A stretch of 64,000 nucleotides of DNA from Burkholderiaceae bacterium (GTDB lineage Bacteria > Pseudomonadota > Gammaproteobacteria > Burkholderiales > Burkholderiaceae_E), in NCBI GenBank assembly GCA_027493945.1, contig JAOSJU010000001.1, forward strand, positions 2,533,658 to 2,597,657, in the 5' to 3' direction. Under the pieces are notes generated by a model. The model did no database searches, had not been told where the DNA came from, and saw nothing but the letters and a program-made list of their open reading frames with translations. Numbering within the stretch: the stretch's first letter is position 1; each line of letters starts with the position of its first letter. The translations under genes and the position numbers were made by a program. This document shows positions 1 through 9,374 of the stretch, in pieces.

Positions 1-71
1 CGCGCTCCGCGGGGAAATCTGAGGCGTCCCCGTCCCTCTCGCTGACCCGTACTGAAGGCCCCGATCCAGCT

Positions 72-296
72 ATGGCGCGACGTGAGGAGGAACAGCGCCA
101 GAGCCAGATCGCCAAGGAGGCGAAGGACGCGGCCGAGCGCAAAGCCATCAGCGACGCCTACTGGAAGAAGTGGAAGGAAGACGAGGAAAGATCCCGGAAG
201 GAGATTGCCGAGAAGGGCCGGCGCTACCATGAATGCTGGAATGACTCGAGCAAGTGCGGTAAGGATCCCGGGTCTGGTCTTGGCGTGAGCAGGTGA
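72..296 (+). CDS. hypothetical small charged, coiled-coil-like protein
   Basis: 74-aa ORF MARREEEQRQSQIAKEAKDAAERK...; charged helical composition; no family recognised. Confidence 0.3.
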   Translation: MARREEEQRQSQIAKEAKDAAERKAISDAYWKKWKEDEERSRKEIAEKGRRYHECWNDSSKCGKDPGSGLGVSR

Positions 297-651
297 TCGG
301 CGCAACGAGTGGGTGGTGCCAACCACGCGTCGATTCCTCGAGCCAAGGTGCAGATACGGCGGCGCAACCCTGGTCTCCTGTAGAACATGCCGAGCGATTC
401 ACCATGGCCACCTCGACCAACTGGTTCTTCCGGGCGGCCCTCTCCGCAGTCTTCGCCGCGCTGACCGACTTCAGCTTGCCAGATTCGTAGGCTCCGAGGA
501 TCTGTGCGAAGGCGTTGTTGCGATTGGCGCGGGGCGGCGCCAGCCGCGAGTCGGGTAGGGGAGCGATCAGCCGCGCCGGAGCGGCGGCGATTTCCGTGCG
601 CAACTGCTCGAACTGTACGGCCACTGCCGCCCGAGAGGCATCGCATCGCAT
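148..651 (-). pseudogene. possible remnant or frame-disrupted coding segment (NAFAQILGAYESGKLKSVSAAKTAERAARKNQLVEVAM...)
   Basis: Protein-like minus-strand translation next to the recQ-like stop but in another frame; no family recognised. Confidence 0.2.
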
Positions 652-739
652 GGCTCGAACGCCCGGAATGAATCGGCATCGATGAACGTGCCGGCCAGTC
701 GACCACAGTCGTAGAACTCGTCAAACCTCGCCCTGAGCC

Positions 740-3700
740 TCACGTCCGGCGCCCGGGGGGGACGATCGCATCGGCCAGCACCACCTCCCACCGCTCTGTG
801 CGTACTGACGGCAGGTACTCGGGTGCCGTCTGTTCGCGCGTGCGAACCATTACCGCGGTGACCTTCGCCGCGTACTCGCTGCCACTCAAGCCGGCATTCT
901 TCGACAAGCGCCCGACCGTCGCTCCGTCCTGCGTTGTCAGCAGTCCGTCCACGATGCGCAGCGGATCCCCTGTCCGCACCCCGGCGAGGTCGCGGTGCAC
1001 GCGATCCATCGGCGAATGTCGGCCGGCGTACCCGAGGTCGACCTCCTTCGGCCCGAGTGCGACATGGCGCGCCCGGAGTTCGGGCCGGTACGGCGGCAGC
1101 GGCTCGGGCCGCACTGCCACGACATCTTCGCAATCCTGCAGATCCTCGAGCAGGCCGTCCGCCTGCCGGCCGCCGCGAAACACCGTCAATGTTTCCTTCG
1201 CCCGCGTCATCGCCACGTAGAGCAGCCGCCGCTCATCGTCCGCGAGCCCCCAATTTCCGCAATCCATCACGATCACGTGCCGGAACTCGAGGCCTTTCGC
1301 GCGATGCGCGGTCATCAGCCGCAGCGCGTCGACTGCGCCGTCGCGGCGCGCGGCACCGGCGCTTTCGAAGAACCAGTCGGCGATCTCGCGCAGCGGCAGG
1401 CTCGCCTTCGGGTATGCAAGCATCAGGTCCAGCCCCGCCGCGCACAGATCCTGCCAGGCGGGGTTCGCCGGATGCGCGCGCAGCCGCGTGCGCAGCCACC
1501 GGAGGAGGGCCGCCACCGACAACAGCGGGCGCCGCCGGGTGAGCACCGCGTCGAGCACGCGGCGTCCCTCGCGCGTCTGCATTGCCGATATCTCTGCGAA
1601 CGCGTCGTCCGCCATCGAGCAGCGGAGGGCGTCGATCTCGCACAATGCGCGGACCGGCTGGAGCGACGCGTGCGTGCGCGCGAGCACTGCGATATCGCCG
1701 AGCGCCGTCTTCGGGTCGAGCCGCCGGATGCGCGCGATCTCCGCAGCGACGAGCTGCGCCTGCCGGTTCGCGTCCGAGGGCGCGTCGACCAACCGAACGC
1801 GCCCGCCGTGCTCCACGTCGAGCGCGCTCCAGCGGCCTCCGGGCGGATCGTCTACGCGGCGCGCATCGATGCGGATCGGGTGGTCGATCTTCATCCGATC
1901 TCGCGCCGGCTGGATCACGTGGTTCGCCGCGCTGACGATATGTTGCGTCGAGCGGTAGTTCTCGACGAGCCAGGAGACCTCGGCGTCGTAGTCCTCACGA
2001 AAGCGCCGAATGAACTCGACGCTTGCCCCGTTGAACGCATAGATGTTCTGGTCATCGTCGCCCACCGCCATGATGCTCAGGCGCCCGTCCGCGTCGGGCA
2101 GGCGCCGTCCGGCGAGAGCACTCACCAGTGCGTACTGCTTCGCGTCGATGTCCTGGTACTCGTCGACGAAGATGTACTCGTAACCGGCAAGCAATCGGTC
2201 GCGCGCCTCGTCAGTGTCGGCGAACGCGTCGGTGCGGCCTTCGAGCAGGTCGACGGCGTCGGAGAGCAGGCGGTCGAAGTCGATCGTGGCCCCGCGCAGG
2301 TTGGCTCCTGCAAGGCTCGTTCCAGTCAGCCGCAGTGCGAGCGCGTGATGCGTCATCACGGTGACGCCGCAGGCGTCGTCGCCGACGAGCGCGAACAGCC
2401 TTCGGCGCAGCTCCGCCGCTGCGCTGCGGTTGAAGGCGAGCGCAATGATGCGCGTGGGTGCGACCCGCCGCACGCGCAGCAGCCATGCGATGCGGTGCAC
2501 CAGCACCCGCGTCTTGCCCGATCCGGGACCGGCGAGAACCAGGTGATTGCCGTGATCGGGCTTCGTCACCAGACGCTTCTGCGCGGGGGTGCCCAGCCTG
2601 TCTACGATAGCGCGGTACGACTCGGCAGTGGTGGCGAGCTCGAGCAGCTCGGTGCGCCCGGCGAACCATTCCCTGACGAAGCGCCGGCGCGGCCATGTGA
2701 AGTATGCGGCGGTGAGCGCGAGCGCCGCGGCCATCTTCTGTGCACCGAGCTTCGCGTACTCGTGCATCACGTGCGTCTGAAAGGTGCGCTCGCGGTAGTG
2801 CTCCTGCAGCGGCGTGAAGTCCTCCTTGCGGAGGCGCCGCTTCGCCTCCGCGGCGTTCAACTCGATCGTCATCGCAGCGCGGAAAACGGTGCGCCCCTTG
2901 TCGAGCTGGATCACGTCGTTCTCGTGCAGATAGAGCAGCGCGTGCTCGAGCGCAACGGCAGGCTCGCGCAAGCTTGCGCGCAGCGCCACGTCGGCGCCGA
3001 GCGCATCGAGAAGCTCCTGGGCCTTGCACTCGACGAGCACGTTTGCCTGACGGGTGTCGGGCGGCAGCTTCTCGAGGAGCGCGGCGAGCACGACGCGGGC
3101 CGCGGCCTGGCGCTTGTCGCAGATCTCGCGGATCTCGCGCCAACCCCGATGCAGCTCGACGCGCAGGCTGTCGGTGCCCGGGCGGCACACCTGCATCGAG
3201 GCGCGGCGGCCGGCGCCGGAGCCGAAGGGTTCGGCAAGCGAGCGCAGGCACCTGTGCAGCCGCGCGGGGTTGACCTCCGGGTGCGCTATGGGAAGGTCGA
3301 GTCGCGTTCTCAGCTCCGAGCACATCGCCCGCACGCCGAGCAGCTGCGGCGCATCGTCGACAGCCGCCTCGGGCGCGAGTTCCGACATCAACTCGAGCAG
3401 TGCGCGCTCGAACCGTACAAGTCGCTCGAAGGCATGATCGGACGCGCCGGAAACGCCCTTGCTCACGAGCGCTGTGAGGCCGAGGTCGTTGGCCAGGACG
3501 CCGAGCTGCTCGAGCCCGCACAGGATGCGGAAGCAGTCCTTGTGGTCGATGTCCGCCACGAGTTGCAGGTCGTCCGTGCTCAGGCCCTCGGGGGTTTCGC
3601 AGCGATAGAGCGCGGTGGCCACCGCTTCGTAACGTTCGCGGTCGCCGTTCGGGAGCGCAGCGGCGCGGATGCGCACGAGTGCCGCGGCAAGCGTCGGAAT

Positions 3701-5932
3701 GCGCAGGCTCGCAGGGAAGACGCGGCTGCGGTTCTCGTTACGCTTCAGGAACCCGCTGCGCTCGAGCCGGGCGACGGCGGTCTGCACTTTGGTCGTGGCA
3801 TCGCGCTCGGTGGCGTCGATCTCGGCGCCTTCCGCATCGAGCAGCAGTTCCTTCGCCGAGACGACGATCTCGGCGTTGCCGAAGCGCTGCGCGCGGCGGC
3901 GGATACTCTCGAGCAGCGCCGTGAAGTCGCGCGGGTTCAGCTGGGAGCGCGCCGACAGGCGGAACTGCGCCTCGACGTCCTTCTCGTCGAACAGCAGCAC
4001 GCATTTCGCAGGGTCGCCGTCGCGCCCGGCCCGGCCCGCCTCCTGCAGGTAGTTCTCGAGCGAGCTGGGGATGTCGGCGTGAACGACGACGCGCACATCG
4101 GACTTGTCGACCCCCATGCCGAAGGCGTTGGTCGCGACGATGACGTCGAGCTTGCCCGCGATGAAGGCCTGCTGGATCTCCTTTTTCACGCCGGCCTCCA
4201 GCCCGGCGTGAAAATGCCGGCAACGCAGCCCCGACCGGGCGAGCTGTTCGGCCCGGATCTCCGTGTGGTCGCGCTTCGCGCAGAAAACGATGCCGGCACC
4301 GCCGTTGCGCAGCTCGCGCGCGAGGATCTCCTGGATATGCTGGCCCTTCTCGGCCTCGCGCACCGGGGCTACGACGTACTCGAGGTTGTGACGCTCGTGC
4401 CCGCCGAGGAAGCGCTGCAGTTCGACGCCCAGCTGCTCGCGGAAGTGATCGACCAGATCTTCGACGACGTCGGGCTTCGCAGTCGCGGTGAAACAGGCCA
4501 CGGGTGCAGCCTGAGCGGCGAAGTTCTCGCGTACGAAGCGGGCGACGTACAGGTAATCGGTGCGGAAGTCGTGGCCCCACTTCGAGAGGCAATGCGCCTC
4601 GTCGAATACCCAGGTGGCGATTTCCCGAAGCCGGATCGCGTCGACGAAGCGTCGGTTGCGGAACTGTTCGGGTGAGACGAGCACGATTCCGGCGTCGCCC
4701 ATCCGGATCCTGTCGAGCGCTGCGTTGCGCTCGGGTGAAGTGAGCAGCCCGTTGATCGTGACGACGCATTGCACGCCGCGCGCGACGAGGTTGTCGACCT
4801 GATCCTTCATCAGCGACTGCAGCGGAGAGACGATGACCGTAAGCTTGCCGCTGCGCCAGTAGTGGGCGAGCGCGGGAAGCTGGTAGCAGATCGATTTGCC
4901 GCCTCCCGTTGGCAGGATTGCGAGAAGACTCTGGTGCTTCAAGCCGGCATCGACGATGTCCCGTTGCAGCGATCCGCCGGCGGCGTTCGCCGGCTTCGCG
5001 CGAAAGGCGCCGAGCTGGAAGTGTTGCATCAGCAGCGATTCGGGGTCGTGCTGCTGACGGCAGTAGCGGCAGTGCGGCAAGCCGCAATCGGTCTCGCGCA
5101 GTTCGCGGATCAGCGTGGCGACGAGAGGATGCGTGGCGCGCATCCACGGCGGCAGCACCGAGTTGCCTCCGGCGACGCGCAGCCAGGCGAGGGCGTAGGC
5201 GATCGGCCAGCGCTGCTCGGCGTTGCCGGTGAGGTCGTCGCGAACCAGGCGATCGAGGCGGGTCTCGCAGCACGCGAGCCCGAAGGCGTCACGCACGACG
5301 GATTGCACGTCGGCGAGCGCGGGTGGAGGCGCTTTGCGGACCGCTTCGAGGAGGTGTGCGAGCGCCAGATCGTCGCACACGAGGAAGTGCAGCACGCCGA
5401 GCCAGCCGGGATCGGCGGCATGCAACCGCGCGAACTCGCGCAGTTCGTCGGCCAGCAACTCGAGCGCGACGCGCGCGTCGCCCACCGGATCGTTGCGGCT
5501 ATCGGAGACGAGCTTGTACCCCTTCACGAGGCGGTGGTACGGGTTGCGGGGAAATGCGAGGGGCGAGAGCTCGAGCGTGTCGACGACCGGGAGGTGCAGC
5601 CAGTCGAGGCCGGGGAGTTGGGCCGCAAGTGCGGGGAGGTCGTGGCGGCGCAGGTTGTGTCCGACGAGGATGTCGGCGCCGGTCGCGAAGCCGTTCAGGC
5701 GACGAGCGACGGCTTCCCGTCCGTTCCGCTGCACGAGGGCGTCGAGGGTGGACTCGCGGTCCGGGCGCACGGCACCGACACGAAAGATTCGGTTGCCCTC
5801 GCCGGGGTGCGATTCGACGTCGATCGACAGGAACGCGACGCCCGCGGGCAGCGCTGACAAGGCGTCAGCGGTCGGTTCGAGAAGGTCCGCGCCGGGGTTC
5901 ATGGCATGGTGGGACTGCGGCGAGTTCGACAT
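740..5932 (-). CDS. DEDD 3'-5' exonuclease - RecQ helicase - UvrD/Rep (SF1) helicase fusion protein
   Basis: N-term FLSIDVES / VGHNLRRHD exonuclease motifs; RecQ LPTGGGKSICYQ, DEAHCLSKWGHDFR, QEAGRAGRDG; UvrD AGPGSGKTRVL, VDEYQDID, GDDDQNIYAF, NYRST, LMTAHRAKGLEF, YVAMTRAKE; start chosen at MSNSPQSHH (5932). Confidence 0.9.
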   Translation of the reverse strand: MSNSPQSHHAMNPGADLLEPTADALSALPAGVAFLSIDVESHPGEGNRIFRVGAVRPDRESTLDALVQRNGREAVARRLNGFATGADILVGHNLRRHDLPALAAQLPGLDWLHLPVVDTLELSPLAFPRNPYHRLVKGYKLVSDSRNDPVGDARVALELLADELREFARLHAADPGWLGVLHFLVCDDLALAHLLEAVRKAPPPALADVQSVVRDAFGLACCETRLDRLVRDDLTGNAEQRWPIAYALAWLRVAGGNSVLPPWMRATHPLVATLIRELRETDCGLPHCRYCRQQHDPESLLMQHFQLGAFRAKPANAAGGSLQRDIVDAGLKHQSLLAILPTGGGKSICYQLPALAHYWRSGKLTVIVSPLQSLMKDQVDNLVARGVQCVVTINGLLTSPERNAALDRIRMGDAGIVLVSPEQFRNRRFVDAIRLREIATWVFDEAHCLSKWGHDFRTDYLYVARFVRENFAAQAAPVACFTATAKPDVVEDLVDHFREQLGVELQRFLGGHERHNLEYVVAPVREAEKGQHIQEILARELRNGGAGIVFCAKRDHTEIRAEQLARSGLRCRHFHAGLEAGVKKEIQQAFIAGKLDVIVATNAFGMGVDKSDVRVVVHADIPSSLENYLQEAGRAGRDGDPAKCVLLFDEKDVEAQFRLSARSQLNPRDFTALLESIRRRAQRFGNAEIVVSAKELLLDAEGAEIDATERDATTKVQTAVARLERSGFLKRNENRSRVFPASLRIPTLAAALVRIRAAALPNGDRERYEAVATALYRCETPEGLSTDDLQLVADIDHKDCFRILCGLEQLGVLANDLGLTALVSKGVSGASDHAFERLVRFERALLELMSELAPEAAVDDAPQLLGVRAMCSELRTRLDLPIAHPEVNPARLHRCLRSLAEPFGSGAGRRASMQVCRPGTDSLRVELHRGWREIREICDKRQAAARVVLAALLEKLPPDTRQANVLVECKAQELLDALGADVALRASLREPAVALEHALLYLHENDVIQLDKGRTVFRAAMTIELNAAEAKRRLRKEDFTPLQEHYRERTFQTHVMHEYAKLGAQKMAAALALTAAYFTWPRRRFVREWFAGRTELLELATTAESYRAIVDRLGTPAQKRLVTKPDHGNHLVLAGPGSGKTRVLVHRIAWLLRVRRVAPTRIIALAFNRSAAAELRRRLFALVGDDACGVTVMTHHALALRLTGTSLAGANLRGATIDFDRLLSDAVDLLEGRTDAFADTDEARDRLLAGYEYIFVDEYQDIDAKQYALVSALAGRRLPDADGRLSIMAVGDDDQNIYAFNGASVEFIRRFREDYDAEVSWLVENYRSTQHIVSAANHVIQPARDRMKIDHPIRIDARRVDDPPGGRWSALDVEHGGRVRLVDAPSDANRQAQLVAAEIARIRRLDPKTALGDIAVLARTHASLQPVRALCEIDALRCSMADDAFAEISAMQTREGRRVLDAVLTRRRPLLSVAALLRWLRTRLRAHPANPAWQDLCAAGLDLMLAYPKASLPLREIADWFFESAGAARRDGAVDALRLMTAHRAKGLEFRHVIVMDCGNWGLADDERRLLYVAMTRAKETLTVFRGGRQADGLLEDLQDCEDVVAVRPEPLPPYRPELRARHVALGPKEVDLGYAGRHSPMDRVHRDLAGVRTGDPLRIVDGLLTTQDGATVGRLSKNAGLSGSEYAAKVTAVMVRTREQTAPEYLPSVRTERWEVVLADAIVPPGRRT

Positions 5933-6209
5933 GGTCAAGCGCACGCCGCGGCCTCGGGCCGCGGGTTCCCGCCCCAGAGTAGCGCTTCGCGCGCCAGGAA
6001 ATTGTGGCCCATCCGGTGGTAAGCGGCCAGGCGGCGCGTGGCGGGCCGCGAGTGGCCGCTCTTGTGTTGCGCCGAAGCACCTATCGCGCAACGCGTAGAA
6101 TCTGCACCCCGTCCGAGGCCATACGATGGTCGTCAGTTCGTGGCCCAGACCGGGCTTTGCGACGGCTGCCCTGGCGGCTGTCGCAGGGCGCGCCGTACCC
6201 CCCGCCCCC

Positions 6210-7119
6210 ATGCTCGTACAACGCATCCTCTCGATCATCCTGCCGGTCTTCATCACGATCGCGCTCGGCTACGGCTACGCCCGCTGGCGCGGCGAGGGCG
6301 TGCGGGGCGAGATGGCTGCCGTGAACCGCATCAGCATCGACGTGCTGTGTCCTTTCCTGGTGCTCACCGCCTTCGCGTCGAAGGACTTCGACCTCGCAGC
6401 CAACCTCAACCTGATCGTGGCCGGCATCCTGGTCTCGCTGGGTTCGGGGTTGCTGGCCCGGCCGGTCGCTCGTCTGCTGGGCTACGACGCGCGCAGCTTC
6501 GTGCCGCCGATGATGTACAACAACTGCGGCAACATGGGATTGCCGCTTGCTGCGCTGGCCTTCGGCACGGCCGGCTTGCCGGCAGCGGTGGCCTTGTTCA
6601 TGGCGGGCAGCCTCGTCTACTTTTCGGTCGGCATCAAGATCATCGAGAGCGGGCGCGGCGGCGCTGGCAGGACGTCGTGGAAGTTCCTCACCAGCCCGAT
6701 GATGATCGCGATGCTCGCAGGCATCGTGCTCGCCGCCACACGCGTCGCGATTCCCGAAGGCCTGTTCAAGTCGATGCAGATGCTGGGCGAGGCCTGCATC
6801 CCGCTGATGCTCTTCGCACTGGGCGTGCGGATGCTCGACGTGAGCTTCAGGAGCTGGCAGATCGGGCTGGTCGGCGCGATCGTCTGCCCGCTGTCGGGCA
6901 TCGCGGTCGCCTGGCTGCTGGACGGCCTGTTCGCGTTCAGTGCGGACCAGCGCGGGCAGCTCTACCTCTTTGCTGCGCTGCCGCCCGCGGTGCTATGTTT
7001 TCTGGTCGCCGAACAGTTCGGCCGAGGAACCCGACAAGGTCGCGGCGATCGTCCTGCTCGGCAACCTCGCTGCCGTCGCCTTCGTGCCCCTCGGTTTGTG
7101 GCTGGGCCTGGCCGCCTGA
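6210..7119 (+). CDS. AEC family (auxin efflux carrier-like) transporter; frameshifted near 3' end
   Basis: MLVQRILSIILPVFITIALGYGYARW... multi-TM; C-term QEPDKVAAIVLLGNLAAVAFVPLGLWLGLAA only readable after a +1 shift at CCGAGG 7022-7027. Confidence 0.8.
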
Positions 7120-7175
7120 AGGAACGGCCGAGCCCCCTGCGCGCTGCGCGCTGATCGCCCGCTCCCGGAACCCCG

Positions 7176-8591
7176 ATGCCCCGCTTGCTGCGCGTCGCCC
7201 TGCAAAACCTGCGTGACCTGCTGGTCACCGCTGGGCCGTTCGCGCTGATCGCGGCCGGGCTGCTCGCGGCCGCGTACTGGTACCTGCAACCGACGCCGCC
7301 GAAAGTGGTGACGCTGGCCACCGGGCAGGAGCAGGGCGCCTATGCCGAGTTCGGCAAGCGCTACAAGGACTGGCTCGGCCGCTACGGCATCGAGGTGCGG
7401 TTGCGCACCACGCAGGGCGCTGCAGAGAACGTCGAACTGCTGCGAAACGATGCGTCCGGCGTCCAGGTCGCGTTCGTGCAGGGCGGTGCCGACTCGCAGC
7501 CGACGCTGTCCGGGCAGCCGAAGGACGACGGCCTGGTCGCGCTCGGCAGCCTGTTCTACGAGCCGGTGTGGCTGTTCTACCGCGAGGATGTCGCGCGACG
7601 GCGCTTGCGCCGCGACGCGATCGAGGGCCTCGCCGACCTGCGCGGTTGGCGGCTGAACATCGGCACGCCGGGCAGCGGCGTGCCCAACCTGATGAACCGG
7701 CTCTTCGAAGCCAACCGCGTCGATCCGGCGAGCGTGCGGCAGCGCACGCTGGGCGAGACGCCGGCGGTAGCCGCGATGCTCGACGGCAAGATGGACGCGG
7801 TGGTGTTCGCATCGGCCCCGGAGTCGCTGCTGGTGCAGATGCTGCTGCAGACGCCCGGCATCCGCCTGTACGGCTTCGCGCAGGCCGAAGCGTATTCGCG
7901 CCGCCATCCGTTCCTGAGCCCGGTGACGCTGCCGCGCGGCGTCGTCGACCTGGCGCGCGACCTGCCGCCGCGCGACGTCCAGCTGATCGCGCCCACCGCG
8001 ATGCTGGTCGCGCGCGACGACACGCATCCCGCGCTGATCCAGCTCTTCGTGCAGGCGGCGCGCTCGATCCACGGCGAGGCGGGCTGGTTCCAGCGCCGCG
8101 GCGAGTTTCCGTCCGAGCGTTCGCTCGAGTGGCCGCTGGCGCGCGAGGCCGAGCGCACGCTGCGCGGCGGCACGCCGTGGCTGCAGCGCTACCTGCCGTT
8201 CTGGCTGGCCAACCTGATCGACCGGATGTGGGTCGTGCTGCTGTCGATCGTCGCGGTGCTGATCCCGTTGTCGAGGATCGTGCCGCCGCTGTACGAGTTC
8301 AAGGTGCGCTCGCGGGTCTTCCGCTGGTATGCACAACTGCGCGACATCGAGGAGAGTGTCGACGACCGCAAGGACGCCGCGCACCGGCTGCTCGAGCGGC
8401 TCGACGAGCTCGATGCGCGCGTCGAGCGGCTGACGGTGCCGCTGTCGTACGCCGACGAGCTCTATGCGCTGCGCAGCCACATCCGGATGGTGCGCGACAG
8501 GATCGGGCGTGCCGCGTCGCCTGCCGCAGCTTCCGCTTCGACGCCCGTCTCGGCCCAGACCCCCACTTCCAGCGAGAAAACGAACCCATGA
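7176..8591 (+). CDS. TAXI family TRAP transporter solute-binding protein with C-terminal membrane segment
   Basis: KVVTLATGQEQGAYAEFGKRYKDWL...; typical TAXI N-term and C-terminal TM/coiled coil. Confidence 0.8.
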   Translation: MPRLLRVALQNLRDLLVTAGPFALIAAGLLAAAYWYLQPTPPKVVTLATGQEQGAYAEFGKRYKDWLGRYGIEVRLRTTQGAAENVELLRNDASGVQVAFVQGGADSQPTLSGQPKDDGLVALGSLFYEPVWLFYREDVARRRLRRDAIEGLADLRGWRLNIGTPGSGVPNLMNRLFEANRVDPASVRQRTLGETPAVAAMLDGKMDAVVFASAPESLLVQMLLQTPGIRLYGFAQAEAYSRRHPFLSPVTLPRGVVDLARDLPPRDVQLIAPTAMLVARDDTHPALIQLFVQAARSIHGEAGWFQRRGEFPSERSLEWPLAREAERTLRGGTPWLQRYLPFWLANLIDRMWVVLLSIVAVLIPLSRIVPPLYEFKVRSRVFRWYAQLRDIEESVDDRKDAAHRLLERLDELDARVERLTVPLSYADELYALRSHIRMVRDRIGRAASPAAASASTPVSAQTPTSSEKTNP

Positions 8592-9373
8592 CCGACCTGA
8601 TCCAGGTGACGCGCGACGGCGCAATCGCCACCGTAGTGCTCAACCGTGCCGACAAGCTCAACGCGATGACCAAGCCGATGTGGCAGGGGCTCGGTGATGC
8701 GATGCGCGCGCTCTCGGCCGACGACTCGCTGCGCTGCATCGTGGTGCGCGGCGCCGGCGAGAAGTCGTTCTCGCCGGGCAACGACATCGCCGAGTTCGCG
8801 ACCGACCGGTCGAACAAGAAGCAGGCGATCGGGTACGGCCGCATCATGCATGCGACCGCGCAGGCGATGATCGAGTGCCGCCATCCGCTGGTCGCGCAGA
8901 TCCACGGCATCTGCGTCGGCGGCGGGCTCGAGATCGCGTCGATGTGCGACATCCGCATCTGCGGCGAGTCGAGCCGCTTCGGCGCGCCGATCAAGAACCT
9001 CGGGCTGGTGATGGCGTATCCGGAGATGAGCCCGCTGGTGCGGCTCGCCGGCGCCGACGTCGCGCTCGAGATCCTGCTCGAGGGCCGCATCTTCGATGTC
9101 GATGCGCGCGAGGCGAAGGAGAAGCGGCTGGTCACGCGCGTGGTGCCCGACGACCAGGTCGCCGCCGAGGCGCGCGCGGCGGCCGAGCGCATCGCCGAAG
9201 GTGCGCCGCTGGTGGCGCGCTGGCACAAGAAGTTCGCGCGCCGGCTCGCCGAGGGACGGCCGATCACCGAGGCCGAGTACGACGAGTGCTTCGACTGCTT
9301 CGACACCGAGGACTTCCGGATCGGCTATTCGGCGTTCCTCGCCAAGGCGAAGCCGGCGTTCGTGGGGCGTTGA
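8588..9373 (+). CDS. enoyl-CoA hydratase/isomerase family protein
   Basis: crotonase motifs (HGICVGGGLEIASMCDIRI); ATGA overlap with previous gene. Confidence 0.9.
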   Translation: MTDLIQVTRDGAIATVVLNRADKLNAMTKPMWQGLGDAMRALSADDSLRCIVVRGAGEKSFSPGNDIAEFATDRSNKKQAIGYGRIMHATAQAMIECRHPLVAQIHGICVGGGLEIASMCDIRICGESSRFGAPIKNLGLVMAYPEMSPLVRLAGADVALEILLEGRIFDVDAREAKEKRLVTRVVPDDQVAAEARAAAERIAEGAPLVARWHKKFARRLAEGRPITEAEYDECFDCFDTEDFRIGYSAFLAKAKPAFVGR

Positions 9374-9374
9374 C

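Noticed and set aside
995-4675. 1226-aa plus-strand ORF antisense to the RecQ-UvrD gene
   Set aside because: No recognisable domains; long antisense ORFs are expected in GC-rich coding DNA, and the minus frame has unmistakable helicase motifs.
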